Notes under the pieces: generated by a model
The model's database searches: none
Told to the model about the DNA's origin: nothing
The model's input: the letters and a program-made list of their open reading frames with translations, nothing else
DNA from: Modicisalibacter tunisiensis
GTDB lineage: Bacteria > Pseudomonadota > Gammaproteobacteria > Pseudomonadales > Halomonadaceae
Assembly (NCBI RefSeq): GCF_020148005.1
Contig: NZ_JAGXFD010000002.1
Location: 124,001 to 188,000, forward strand
Length of the DNA: 64,000 nt
Direction: 5' to 3'
Position numbers and translations under genes: made by a program
Shown: piece by piece, positions 7,825 through 16,277 of the stretch
How the letters are laid out: each line of letters begins with the position of its first letter
Numbering within the stretch: the stretch's first letter is position 1

Positions 7825-8784
7825 ATGCCTCATCCGCGGGAACTCGAGATCGACGCGCGGCTGCGCCATCCGGTGGTCCGCGACCTGGCCTGGCTGCTGC
7901 AGGCGCCCGACCTGCTCGACACGCCCTACCCCGGCCGCCCACGGCTCGGCGAGCTGGCACTCGATGATCCCGAGCGGCGTCAGGCCTGGCTGCGGGCTCT
8001 GGAGCAGCAGCCCGGCGAGCTCGAGCAGGCGGTCGCCCACCGCCTGGGCGGGCGGCTGGGCCTCTATCACGAGGCGCTCTGGCATTTCCTGATCGCCCGG
8101 GCGCCCGGCACCCGGCTGCTGGCCACCAACCTGGCGATCCGCGACGCCCGGGGCGTGACGCTCGGCGAGCTCGACCTGCTGTATCGCCGTCGCGGCGACG
8201 CCGCCGTCGTGCACCTGGAACTGGCGATCAAGTATTACCTGGGACTGGAAACGGGCCCGGGCGGCAGCACCGCACCGGCGCGCTGGATCGGCCCGGGCTG
8301 CGCCGACTCGCTGGCCATCAAGAGCCGACGCGCCCTGACCCATCAGCTGACGATGAGCCGCCGCCCCGAGGCGCGGGAGCGACTGGCGGCGTACGGCGAC
8401 GCTGACGTGGAGCGGCGCCTGGCCCTGCTGGGCGTGCTGTTTCGCCCGGTCGTCACGCATGACGGCAACGCCCTGCCCCTGCCGCACGGCACCACCGCCG
8501 ACGCCCTGATCGGCGAGTGGCTGCCACTGAGTGCCTGGGCCCGCCACTCCGGCGGGCTCGCCGCCCCCGTGCGCGGCGCCTTTCTCGACAAGCCGCACTG
8601 GCTGGCCCCGCCGCCCGACGACCGGCTGATGCCTCTGGGCGCCCTGACGGGCGCCCTGCTGGCACGCTTTCGCGCACGCCGGACACCCTGCCAGCTGACC
8701 CTGCGCGAGGCCGACGGTGCACGCCGTCGGGTCTTCGTGGTGCCCGACGGCTGGCCGCACCTGATCCCGCTGATGCCGCGCTGA
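7825..8784 (+). CDS. DUF1853 family protein
   Basis: Conserved protein of unknown function, 319 residues. It matches the DUF1853 pattern: RHPVVRDLAWLLQAPDLL at the N terminus, a YHEALWHFLI segment, GELDLLYR, and HLELAIKYYL followed by WIGPGCADSL. The E-x-D...E-x-K arrangement (GELDLL...HLELAIKY) looks like a PD-(D/E)XK nuclease-type core, which is an inference. The start is the ATG at 7825 with an AGGAGAG site upstream (7812-7818). It diverges from nadK and converges with the alcohol dehydrogenase gene after a 16-base gap. Confidence 0.8.
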   Translation: MPHPRELEIDARLRHPVVRDLAWLLQAPDLLDTPYPGRPRLGELALDDPERRQAWLRALEQQPGELEQAVAHRLGGRLGLYHEALWHFLIARAPGTRLLATNLAIRDARGVTLGELDLLYRRRGDAAVVHLELAIKYYLGLETGPGGSTAPARWIGPGCADSLAIKSRRALTHQLTMSRRPEARERLAAYGDADVERRLALLGVLFRPVVTHDGNALPLPHGTTADALIGEWLPLSAWARHSGGLAAPVRGAFLDKPHWLAPPPDDRLMPLGALTGALLARFRARRTPCQLTLREADGARRRVFVVPDGWPHLIPLMPR

Positions 8785-8800
8785 GCCCTTTCTCGGCGCT

Positions 8801-9841
8801 TCAGTCCGCGATCAGCAGGACCTTCATGGCCTTTTCCTCGGCGGCATTGCCGAAGACCTGGTAGGCCGTCTCGATGTCATCCAGATCGAAGCGGTGGGAA
8901 ATCAGCTCGGCGGGCTGCAGCTTGCCGCCCTGCAGGGTCTGCAGCAGCATCGGAGTGGTGTTGGTGTTGACCAGCCCGGTGGTCAGCGTCACGTTCTGGA
9001 TCCACAGCTTCTCGATGTGCAGCTCCACGCTCCTGCCGTGCACGCCGATGTTGGCGATATGCCCGCCCGCGGCGACGATCGACTGGCAGACATCGAAGCT
9101 CGCCGGCACGCCCACCGCCTCGATCGCCACATCCACGCCCTTGCCGTCGGTCAGCGCCAGGATGGCATCGACCGCCGGGCCCTCCCGGGCATCGACGACG
9201 TCCGTGGCACCCAGCCGGGTGGCCATCTCGAGGCGTGCCGGGTCCATGTCGGTCACGATGATCCGTGCCGGCGAGTAGAACTGGGCGGTCAGCAGGGTCG
9301 CCATGCCGATCGGCCCCGCCCCGACGATCGCCACCGTGTCCCCCGGCTTGACGCAGCCGTTGAGCACGCCGATCTCGAAGCCGGTGGGCAGGATGTCGCT
9401 GAGCATCACCAGCGCCTCCTCGTCGGCGTCACGCGGCACCGGATACAGGCTGTTGTCGGCATGCGGAATGCGCACGAACTCGGCCTGGGTACCATCGATC
9501 AGGTGGCCGAGAATCCAGCCGCCGTCCTCGCAGTGGGAATACAGCTGACGCTTGCAGGCCGGGCAGCGGCCGCAGGCGGTAATGCACGAGATCAGCACGC
9601 GATCGCCGGGCTTGACGTTGCTCACGGCATCGCCCACCTCCTCGACGACCCCCACGCCCTCGTGGCCCAGCGTCAGGCCGGCCGGCACCTCGGGAACATC
9701 GCCCTTGAGGATGTGCAGGTCGGTCCCGCAGATGGTGGTGTAGAGGAGGCGCACCACCGCATCGGTGGGCTTGTCGAGGGTCGGACGGGGCTTGTCCTGC
9801 CAGGCTTTCCTGCCGGGGCCCTGATAGACGAGTGCTTTCAT
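8801..9841 (-). CDS. Zinc-dependent medium-chain alcohol dehydrogenase
   Basis: NAD(P)-dependent alcohol dehydrogenase of the MDR superfamily, 346 residues. Catalytic zinc ligands are visible in TTICGTDLHIL (Cys) and GHEGVGVVEEVG (His-Glu). The structural zinc loop carries its four cysteines (CGRCPACKRQLYSHC), and the Rossmann motif is VGAGPIGMA (about residue 175). Substrate cannot be fixed; related enzymes act on short-chain primary or secondary alcohols. An AGGAG site precedes the ATG. It is probably monocistronic. A second MDR enzyme, formaldehyde dehydrogenase, lies at the right end of the window and is clearly distinct in length and loop structure. Confidence 0.88.
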   Translation of the reverse strand: MKALVYQGPGRKAWQDKPRPTLDKPTDAVVRLLYTTICGTDLHILKGDVPEVPAGLTLGHEGVGVVEEVGDAVSNVKPGDRVLISCITACGRCPACKRQLYSHCEDGGWILGHLIDGTQAEFVRIPHADNSLYPVPRDADEEALVMLSDILPTGFEIGVLNGCVKPGDTVAIVGAGPIGMATLLTAQFYSPARIIVTDMDPARLEMATRLGATDVVDAREGPAVDAILALTDGKGVDVAIEAVGVPASFDVCQSIVAAGGHIANIGVHGRSVELHIEKLWIQNVTLTTGLVNTNTTPMLLQTLQGGKLQPAELISHRFDLDDIETAYQVFGNAAEEKAMKVLLIAD

Positions 9842-9973
9842 GGAAACGCTCCTGAACGTGGCAATGACAGGCTGTCATCCGTTCAGGAGCATGGCGCATG
9901 GGGCCGAAGGCGTCTTGACGCGAGTCAGCCTCCGGCGCGGTTGCGCGCGCCGGAACTGACCGGGATCAAGGCG

Positions 9974-10840
9974 TCACGCGACACCGGGCAGACGGCGTCG
10001 CGTCCACCATTCGTTGACCAGCAGCGAGGCGAGGATGATGGCACCGCCGGAGGCCAGCCGCACGAGATCGGCATCACGATTCCAGATCAGCAGGTTGACC
10101 ACCAGACCGGCGGGAATCAGCGCGTTGTTCATGATCGCCAGCGCCCCGGCATCGACCCGCGTGGCACCCTTGTTCCACAGGAAATAGCCGAGCCCCGACG
10201 CGACCAGCCCCAGCCACAGCAGCACGCCCCACTGGACGCCCGTGTCGGGGAGCGTCGCCGTGCCCAGCAGGCCATAGGCCAGGGCCACCAGAAGCAGCGC
10301 CCCGAGATAGAACCAGCCGAACACGCTGCGCTGGGGGACCTCGGCGAGCAGGCGAACGGCCAGATGCCGGTAGGCGACCTGGCCGACGGCGAAGCACAGG
10401 TTGGCTCCCTGCACGACCAGAAAGCCCAGCCAGAAGGACTCGCTGACGCCCTGGTAGCGGATCACCGCCGCCCCCGCCACCGCAATCGCCGCCGTGAGCA
10501 GGTAGAATGGGGAAAAGCGCCGGGCCATGGCATCGTCCAGCAGCGCGACGTACACCGGGGTGAAGATGGTGAACAGCAGCACCTCGGGCACGCTCAGCAG
10601 CAGGAAGGACTGGTAGAAGAAGATGTACATCAGCCCCAGCTGCACCGCCCCGACGGCCATCAGCAGCAGCTTGACCCGGTGGGGCACCGCACGCGGGCGC
10701 AGGAAGGGCAGGAACAGCAGGCTGGCCAGGCCGATGCGGATCAGCACGGCGAGATAGCTGTCGACCTGACCGGCGAGATAGACGCCGATCAGCGAGAAGG
10801 AAAACGCCCACAGGGCCGTGACACCGATCAGGTAGGACAT
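9974..10840 (-). CDS. EamA/DMT-family transporter
   Basis: Drug/metabolite transporter superfamily protein of 288 residues with about ten predicted membrane helices in two EamA repeats (roughly 5-140 and 150-280). The start is set at the ATG at 10838-10840, since MSYLIGVTALWAFSF then begins directly with the first helix; a nine-residue longer form is possible. Such proteins usually export amino acids, carboxylates or other small metabolites, but the substrate is not predictable. The start lies only 37 bases from that of the divergent DUF6314 gene, so their promoters must overlap. Confidence 0.82.
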   Translation of the reverse strand: MSYLIGVTALWAFSFSLIGVYLAGQVDSYLAVLIRIGLASLLFLPFLRPRAVPHRVKLLLMAVGAVQLGLMYIFFYQSFLLLSVPEVLLFTIFTPVYVALLDDAMARRFSPFYLLTAAIAVAGAAVIRYQGVSESFWLGFLVVQGANLCFAVGQVAYRHLAVRLLAEVPQRSVFGWFYLGALLLVALAYGLLGTATLPDTGVQWGVLLWLGLVASGLGYFLWNKGATRVDAGALAIMNNALIPAGLVVNLLIWNRDADLVRLASGGAIILASLLVNEWWTRRRLPGVA

Positions 10841-10877
10841 GACGCAATCATCCGAGAGAGAAGCCATCGAACCGGCA

Positions 10878-11357
10878 ATGGTAGCGCTGCGCTGCCACCT
10901 CCTGTCAACGTCGGAAGTTTATTTCAGTTCACAGCCCGGTCCGCACTCGCGAACCGGCTGGGCGGGGGACGGCGAAGGCCGGGTGGCGGTCACCCGCGAC
11001 GCGGATGGCAGCGTGGCCTTCACCGAGAGCGGTCGCTTCCGCCCGGCCGCCGCTCCCGATACGCCGCCGGTGAGCTTTCGCAACGTGTTTCGCTGGACCT
11101 TCCTGACCGACCGGGTCAGCCTGGCCCATGAGCGTCGCGGCGCCGAGGCGGCCGTGCGGCTGTTCGACCTGGCGCCGGGCGACACGCCCGGCACCTGGCT
11201 GTCGTGCCACGATCATCTCTGCGGCGATGACCGCTACCGGGCCCGGCTGGTCGTGACGCCACGCGGGTTCGACCTGCGCTGGACCATCGAGGGGCCGCGC
11301 AAGGATGAACATCTGCATTATCGCTATCGGGGGGCGGCGCCGGCCAGCACGGGCTGA
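10878..11357 (+). CDS. DUF6314-like protein
   Basis: Small predicted cytosolic protein of about 159 residues that fits the DUF6314 pattern: an N-terminal G-x-G strand region, a central R-x-Y/W-x-F barrel-like segment, then the C-terminal block HLCGDDRYRARL, LRWTIEGPRKDEH and HYRYR. The fold is expected to be a lipocalin-like barrel, function unknown. Start choice is uncertain: the ATG at 10878 avoids overlap with the EamA start, while an in-frame ATG at 10839 would overlap it. No strong ribosome site precedes either. Codon usage is GC-rich at third positions, supporting a real gene. Confidence 0.62.
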   Translation: MVALRCHLLSTSEVYFSSQPGPHSRTGWAGDGEGRVAVTRDADGSVAFTESGRFRPAAAPDTPPVSFRNVFRWTFLTDRVSLAHERRGAEAAVRLFDLAPGDTPGTWLSCHDHLCGDDRYRARLVVTPRGFDLRWTIEGPRKDEHLHYRYRGAAPASTG

Positions 11358-11382
11358 CCGACGCCGAAGAGCGGGAGAGAGC

Positions 11383-11667
11383 TTACTTGTGCAGGCGAGC
11401 CTTGCTCATGCCCCAGCAGACCAGCCTGGCCATCACCCAGCCCGCCAGCAGCAGCAGCAGCACGGTCAGCAGCATGGAGACCGGCTTGACGATACAGGTG
11501 GCCCCCAGCACGGCGGCGGCGACGCACCACACCCAGCGGTCATCCTGACTGCGCAGCACCCGGGGCATCCGGCGTTCGACGAACTGGCCGAACGCCCCCT
11601 CCCAGCCTTTCCAGGTCAGAAACAGGATCACGGCGAATGCGATCAGCCAGATCACGGTCACGGTCAT
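11383..11667 (-). CDS. Small two-helix membrane protein, function unknown
   Basis: A 94-residue protein that I do not recognise. It begins with a hydrophobic helix (VIWLIAFAVILFLTW, residues 4-18), has a charged middle segment (about 25-45, RRMPRVLRSQDDRW), and ends with a second hydrophobic region (about 47-82) and a basic tail. This predicts a small inner-membrane protein with two or three spans. The ATG at 11665-11667 has a CAGGAG site upstream on the reverse strand, which supports translation. It converges with the DUF6314 gene (25-base gap). No assignable partner is nearby. Confidence 0.6.
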   Translation of the reverse strand: MTVTVIWLIAFAVILFLTWKGWEGAFGQFVERRMPRVLRSQDDRWVWCVAAAVLGATCIVKPVSMLLTVLLLLLAGWVMARLVCWGMSKARLHK

Positions 11668-12167
11668 TTATCAGCTCCTGAGAGATCACACGGACTCGGT
11701 ATCACGGATATCGCCGACGATCACGCGCGCAAGGCAGGCGATCGATGGCGAGGGAATCATGTCGGCGGAGCATCACGGCCTCGCCGTGTCTCGCGACACG
11801 GCAGGAAGCGTTCCGGGCAAACGCGGTGACGGGAGACAGTCGAACGGTCTCGTGGATGCCATGAAGGCCCTGCCGGATGTCCTGACGGCAGGGTACCCCC
11901 GCCCCGGGAGACGCGCAACCAACGCGGCGGCGCTCACGGTGCGGCCATGCGCCGCCCGCTCGGTGGCACGAACGCCGTCGCCCGACACCCTCCTGCCCCG
12001 GCACCGAAGCCCGGCGGACGACGCCTGACGGGGGCTGCAGCCCGCCTTGTTGAATCACGGTCATGTCGTGCCGAGGGGACATGAAAAAATTCCCCCCGCC
12101 CCTGACAGCCCCGGGGCGAGACGTTACCATGAGCCTGACATGCACATACCGAAAGGTTCATCACATC
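11668..12167. other. 500-bp intergenic region without a supported gene
   Basis: No frame on either strand has a recognisable product or good start signals. It holds a perfect 8-bp stem with TCGC loop at 11783-11802 and an imperfect CATGTC/GACATG dyad around 12060-12085 shortly upstream of the SlyD gene. It presumably contains the slyD promoter; nothing more can be said. Confidence 0.5.
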
Positions 12168-12650
12168 ATGCAGATTGCGCAGAATTCCGTTGTCGCGTTC
12201 CACTACACCCTGACCAACGACGCGGGTGAAGTGCTGGACAGCTCGGAAGGCCGCGAGCCGCTGACGTATCTTCACGGTGCCGGGAACATCATTCCGGGGC
12301 TCGAGAAGAAGCTGGAAGGTCACCAGAGCGGCGATAAGCTGCAGGTGGACGTCAGCCCCGAGGAAGGCTACGGCGAAAAGCAGGACGCCCTCGTCCAGGA
12401 AGTGCCGCGCGACGCCTTCCAGGGTGTCGAGAGTGTCGAGCCGGGCATGCAGTTCCAGGCTCAGACCCAGGGTGGCCCGCTGATGGTCACCGTGACCAGC
12501 GTGGAAGGCGACACCGTCACCGTCGACGGCAACCATCCGCTGGCCGGCCAGCAGCTCAACTTCGACGTCGAGATCGCCGAAGTACGTGAAGCCTCCGCCG
12601 AGGAAATCGAGCACGGCCACGTGCACGGCGAAGACGGCCACGAGCACTGA
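12168..12650 (+). CDS. slyD: FKBP-type peptidyl-prolyl isomerase SlyD
   Basis: Cytosolic prolyl isomerase/chaperone of 160 residues. The FKBP core is split by an insert-in-flap domain as in SlyD: N-terminal VVAFHYTLTNDAGEVLDSS, then GAGNIIPGLEKKLEGH, and the flap EEGYGEKQDALVQEVPRDAF. The C terminus is short but histidine-rich (HGHVHGEDGHEH), consistent with nickel binding as in the E. coli protein, although the tail is much shorter and lacks the cysteines. The ATG at 12168 follows an AAAGG site. A strong terminator follows 40 bases after the stop, so the gene is monocistronic. Confidence 0.93.
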   Translation: MQIAQNSVVAFHYTLTNDAGEVLDSSEGREPLTYLHGAGNIIPGLEKKLEGHQSGDKLQVDVSPEEGYGEKQDALVQEVPRDAFQGVESVEPGMQFQAQTQGGPLMVTVTSVEGDTVTVDGNHPLAGQQLNFDVEIAEVREASAEEIEHGHVHGEDGHEH

Positions 12651-12687
12651 GGATCCACGTTCCGCCAGCGGCGGACACGTGACCTGA

Positions 12688-12719
12688 CGGGGCAGCCTCT
12701 GGCTGCCCCGTTTTCGTTT
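12688..12719 (+). terminator. Rho-independent terminator of slyD
   Basis: A perfect 10-bp stem (12688-12697 with 12701-12710) with a TCT loop is followed by TTTTCGTTT. It sits 38 bases after the slyD stop and abuts the stop codon of the convergent phosphatidyltransferase gene. Confidence 0.93.
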
Positions 12720-13359
12720 ATCGGGCCCGTCCCGCCCCCTCCCCCTCGAGCCGCCGAAGCGTCCGATACCCGCCCCAAAGCCGGGTCGCGGTAGTGATCA
12801 GGCAGGCAATGGTGAACACACCCGACAGCACGACGAAATGCCCCGGCCACAGGCAGAAGGCCACGAAGGCCAGGATGGTTTCCGTGCCCTCGGTGAGCCC
12901 GTCGAGGTAGAAGAAGGCCTTGTGGGGAAAGTCCGGCCGCTCGAGCCGGTGACGCGCGGCCACGATGGCAAAGGCCAGGAAGGAGCTGGCGGTGCCCATG
13001 AAGGCGAACAGCAGCCAGGCGGCCGCCAGGGCATTCGCGGCGGGGTCGGCCAGCGCGAAGCCGAGCACCACGGCGGCGTAGAAGACGAAGTCCAGGCCGA
13101 TGTCGAGAAAGCCCCCGGCGTCGCTGGCCCGCCGGGTGTGACGCGCCAGGGCGCCGTCCAGGCCGTCGGCCAGGCGGTTGAGCAGGATGACCCCCAGCGC
13201 CGCACCAAACCATTGACCGGCCAGCAGCGGCAGTGCCAGCAGCCCGACGGCAAACCCGCCGACCGTGACCTGCCCGGGCGTGATGCGCATCCGGGCCAGC
13301 CCGCCGGCCAGGTAGCGCAATGGCGGCTGGGCCCAGCGGGCCGTCCAGCGATCCAGCAT
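12718..13359 (-). CDS. CDP-alcohol phosphatidyltransferase family protein
   Basis: Integral membrane enzyme of 213 residues that transfers a phosphatidyl group from a CDP-alcohol to an alcohol acceptor. The full signature DG-x2-AR-x8-G-x3-D-x3-D is present (DGALAR at about residue 68 and GFLDIGLD at about 83). About six membrane helices are expected. The acceptor cannot be told from sequence. It follows 15 bases after the VTT/flavin-disulfide reductase gene on the same strand, so the two probably form an operon linking phospholipid or membrane chemistry with a membrane-anchored redox protein. Its stop overlaps the slyD terminator tail. Confidence 0.86.
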   Translation of the reverse strand: MLDRWTARWAQPPLRYLAGGLARMRITPGQVTVGGFAVGLLALPLLAGQWFGAALGVILLNRLADGLDGALARHTRRASDAGGFLDIGLDFVFYAAVVLGFALADPAANALAAAWLLFAFMGTASSFLAFAIVAARHRLERPDFPHKAFFYLDGLTEGTETILAFVAFCLWPGHFVVLSGVFTIACLITTATRLWGGYRTLRRLEGEGAGRAR

Positions 13360-13374
13360 GTCGTCTCCTCGTCG

Positions 13375-15537
13375 TCAGTCGCGAGCGGCGCCGCGCCGGC
13401 GCCAGGCGAAATAGCGCCCCAGCAGTCCCAGCAGCCGATCGGGCTTGTGGGCGTTACGCCAGGCGCCAGCCGTGGCCTTGGCGGCCTCCGCATAGGTGGG
13501 ATAGGCATGGATCGTGCCCAGCAGCTTGCCGAGGCCGAGGCCGTGAGTCATGGCGAGGGTGAACTCGGCCAGCAGCTCCCCGGCGGCATCGCCGACCACG
13601 CTCACGCCGAGAATGCGATCCTTGCCGGGCACCGTGAGCACCTTGATGAAGCCCTCGGTCCGCCCGTCGACGATCGCCCGGTCGAGTTCACTGAAGGCGT
13701 AGCGGGTCACCTCGAAGGCCACGCCCCGGGCGGTGGCCTCCTGCTCGTTGAGGCCCACCCGCCCGACTTCGGGTTCGGTGAAGGTCAGGGTCGGCAGATT
13801 GCGGTCATCGACCGCAAAGCGCCGGAACTCGCCGAACAGGGCGTTGATCGTGGCGTGCCAGGCCTGATGTGCCCCGGCATGGGTGAACTGATGGGGGCCG
13901 GCGACATCGCCGCAGGCCCAGATGTTGACCTGCAGGCTGCGCAGGGTGGCATCGACCGTCACGGTGCCCCGGGGACCGAGCTCGATGCCCAGCGCCTCGA
14001 GCCCCAGCCCCGCGACGTTGGCCTCGCGACCCACCGCCAGCAGCAGATCGGAGAACGGCAGCCGCTGCCGGGCGCCCTCCCCCGACTCGACCACCAGACA
14101 GCGCCCGCTCGGCATTGCCGCATCGCGCTCGACCCGCAGCGCCCGGGTCTGCAGGTGAACCTCGACTCCCTCGGCGACGAGACGCGCGCGCAGCGGCTCG
14201 CTGACGTCCGCATCCTCGCGCGGCAGCAGTCGCGCGGCGCGCTGCACCAGCGTGACCCGGCTGCCCAGGCGTGCGAAGGCCTGGCCCAGTTCACAGCCCA
14301 CCGGGCCGCCGCCCAGCACCAGCAGGTGCTCGGGCAGGCGCTCGAGCCGCCAGAGCGTCTCGGTGGTCAGGTAGGCGCCCGCCTCGAGCCCCGGCAGGTC
14401 GGGAACGCGCGGACGCGCCCCGGTGGCGAGAATCACGTGACGGGTGGTCAGCACCCGCTCGCCCACTCTCACCTCCCAGGGGGTCTGCAGGTACGCCGCC
14501 CCTTCGACCACCTCGACGCCCAGTCCCCGATACCGTTCGGGGCTGTCATGGGGCGCCACCGCCTCGATGGCCCGGTGCACGCCGGCCATCACCGCGGCGA
14601 AGTCGACGCGCGGCCCCTCGACCTCAATGCCCCGCGCCGGCGCCTCGCGCACCCGCTGGGCCAGCCGCGCGGCGCCTATCAGCGCCTTGGACGGCACACA
14701 GCCGGTGTTCAGGCAGTCCCCGCCCATGCGCTCGCGCTCGACCAGCGCCACCCGGGCCTGCAGGGCGCTGGCGATATAGCTGGCCACCAGGCCGGCCGAG
14801 CCGGCGCCGATCACCACCACGTCGTAGTCGAACCCCTTCGGCCGCGGGTAGCGTCTCGTCAGGCGGCGCCGCTCGAGCCAGGTCGCACCGCGCCGGGCGA
14901 GCAGCGGGAACACACCCAGAAGCACGAACGAGGCCACCAGGGTGGGCGACAGCACGTCACCGACCGCATCGACCTCGCCGAGCGCGCGCCCGGCATTCAC
15001 GTAGACCACGGTGCCCGGCAGCATGCCCAGCTGGCTGACCCAGTAGAAGGTGCCGGCCCGCATCCGCGTCAGCCCCATCACCAGGTTGATCACGAAGAAG
15101 GGAAACAGCGGTACCAGCCGCAGCGTGAACAGGTAGACGGCCCCCTCGCGGCGAATGCCGTCGTTGATGCGTTGCAGCTGGCGGGCGAAGCGCCGCTCGA
15201 CACTCTCCCGGGCCAGCCAGCGCGCGACCAGAAAGGCCAGCACGGCACCGATGCTGCTGGCAAACGAGACGATGACCACGCCCTGCACCAGGCCGAACAG
15301 CGCCCCCGCCAGCAGGGTCAGCAGCGCCGCGCCCGGCAGCGAGAGTGCCGCCATCAGCACGTACCCCGCGAAGAAGCCGCCGGCCACCGCCAGCGGCTGG
15401 GCGGCGAACCACGCCTGAAAGTCGGCCTGACGCGCCTTGAGGGTTTGCAGCGTCAGCCAGTCATCGGCGCCGGCCCAGAAGAACAGCGCGATGACTAGCA
15501 GCAGCGCGAGCAGGGCAGTCAGGCGAGATCGCGTCAC
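13375..15537 (-). CDS. Fusion of a VTT/TVP38 membrane domain with a mercuric-reductase-like flavin disulfide oxidoreductase
   Basis: A 720-residue two-domain protein. Residues about 1-235 form a TVP38/TMEM64 (VTT, SNARE-associated) membrane domain with about six helices and the family region FPFFVINLVMGLTRM. From about 236 a class-I pyridine nucleotide-disulfide oxidoreductase begins: FAD motif VVVIGAGSAGL, redox-active GGDCLNTGCVPSK (about 272), NAD(P) motif LVLGGGPVGCELG, second FAD motif NIWACGDVAG, and a C-terminal interface ending HAYPTYAEA. In that motif Tyr replaces the base His of lipoamide dehydrogenases, as in MerA-like enzymes. The start is a GTG at 15535-15537 with a GAGGAG site. 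Substrate is unknown; no mercury-resistance genes or N-terminal HMA domain are present. Confidence 0.87.
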   Translation of the reverse strand: MTRSRLTALLALLLVIALFFWAGADDWLTLQTLKARQADFQAWFAAQPLAVAGGFFAGYVLMAALSLPGAALLTLLAGALFGLVQGVVIVSFASSIGAVLAFLVARWLARESVERRFARQLQRINDGIRREGAVYLFTLRLVPLFPFFVINLVMGLTRMRAGTFYWVSQLGMLPGTVVYVNAGRALGEVDAVGDVLSPTLVASFVLLGVFPLLARRGATWLERRRLTRRYPRPKGFDYDVVVIGAGSAGLVASYIASALQARVALVERERMGGDCLNTGCVPSKALIGAARLAQRVREAPARGIEVEGPRVDFAAVMAGVHRAIEAVAPHDSPERYRGLGVEVVEGAAYLQTPWEVRVGERVLTTRHVILATGARPRVPDLPGLEAGAYLTTETLWRLERLPEHLLVLGGGPVGCELGQAFARLGSRVTLVQRAARLLPREDADVSEPLRARLVAEGVEVHLQTRALRVERDAAMPSGRCLVVESGEGARQRLPFSDLLLAVGREANVAGLGLEALGIELGPRGTVTVDATLRSLQVNIWACGDVAGPHQFTHAGAHQAWHATINALFGEFRRFAVDDRNLPTLTFTEPEVGRVGLNEQEATARGVAFEVTRYAFSELDRAIVDGRTEGFIKVLTVPGKDRILGVSVVGDAAGELLAEFTLAMTHGLGLGKLLGTIHAYPTYAEAAKATAGAWRNAHKPDRLLGLLGRYFAWRRRGAARD

Positions 15538-15665
15538 GGGGGACTCCTCGTCGGTAGAAGGTAAGGTGCATCCATCAAGCCATGCGCACCGTACCGTTAT
15601 ACTGACGAACTCGCGTTGCGGATTCACGCGAGCGCCCTTCATCGACGATTCAAGAGGTTCCTGCC

Positions 15666-16268
15666 ATGCGTCTCGCGACCCTGACCCTGCTGCTCGTGCT
15701 GGTCGCCGGGAGTCTCCCGGCCCAGGCCGGGGAGACCCGCATCGCCACCTTCGCCGGCGGCTGCTTCTGGTGCGTCGAAGAGGCCTTCGACCAGGTCGAT
15801 GGTGTCGTCAGCACCACCTCGGGCTACACCGGCGGCGACCAGCGCAACCCGACCTACCAGCAGGTGTCGGCGGGCGGCACCGGCCACGCCGAAGCCGTGA
15901 AGGTGGTCTACGACCCGCAGCAGGTGGACTATGCCACCCTGCTGCAGGCGTTCTGGCACAACATCGACCCCTTCGCCGAGAACCGCCAGTTCTGCGATGT
16001 CGGCAGTCAGTATCGCAGCGCGATCTTCTATCACGACGAGCAGCAGAAGCAGCTCGCCGAACAGAGCCGGGACGCTCTGGCCAAGCGCTTCGATCGTCCG
16101 ATCAAGACGCAGATCGTCCCTGCCGGCGACTTCTGGGCAGCCGAGACCTACCACCAGGACTACTACCGCAAGAACCCCATCCGTTATCACTTCTACAAGG
16201 CCGGCTGCGGTCGCGAGGCACGCCTGAAGGAGATCTGGGGCGACCAGGCCGGCCGCCCCGGCGAGTGA
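15666..16268 (+). CDS. msrA: Exported peptide-methionine (S)-S-oxide reductase MsrA
   Basis: Repairs methionine-S-sulfoxide in proteins. The 200-residue precursor starts with a signal peptide (MRLATLTLLLVLVAGSLPAQA, cleavage near residue 21), so unlike the usual cytosolic MsrA it should act in the periplasm. The catalytic Cys is in GGCFWCVEEAF, followed by SGYTGGDQRNPTY and the family block GHAEAVKV. A C-terminal Cys (KAGCGREARL) may serve as resolving residue. A TATACT -10-like element is at 15598-15603. The membrane flavin-disulfide reductase gene diverges immediately upstream, which suggests but does not prove electron supply to an envelope repair pathway. Convergent with the MFS gene after 9 bases. 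Confidence 0.92.
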   Translation: MRLATLTLLLVLVAGSLPAQAGETRIATFAGGCFWCVEEAFDQVDGVVSTTSGYTGGDQRNPTYQQVSAGGTGHAEAVKVVYDPQQVDYATLLQAFWHNIDPFAENRQFCDVGSQYRSAIFYHDEQQKQLAEQSRDALAKRFDRPIKTQIVPAGDFWAAETYHQDYYRKNPIRYHFYKAGCGREARLKEIWGDQAGRPGE

Positions 16269-16277
16269 AGCGCGGGA

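Noticed and set aside
11702-12145. Possible reverse-strand gene of 147 codons upstream of slyD
   Set aside because: Arg-rich translation with poor third-position bias, no ribosome site and no motif.
12838-15498. Open frame of about 886 codons antisense to the VTT/flavin reductase gene
   Set aside because: Composition is Gln/His/Gly-rich as expected of antisense frames in GC-rich DNA; the opposite strand has a full set of enzyme motifs.
13375-15537. Mercury-resistance (mer) operon
   Set aside because: The reductase domain is MerA-like, but merR, merT, merP, an HMA domain and the C-terminal vicinal cysteines are all missing.
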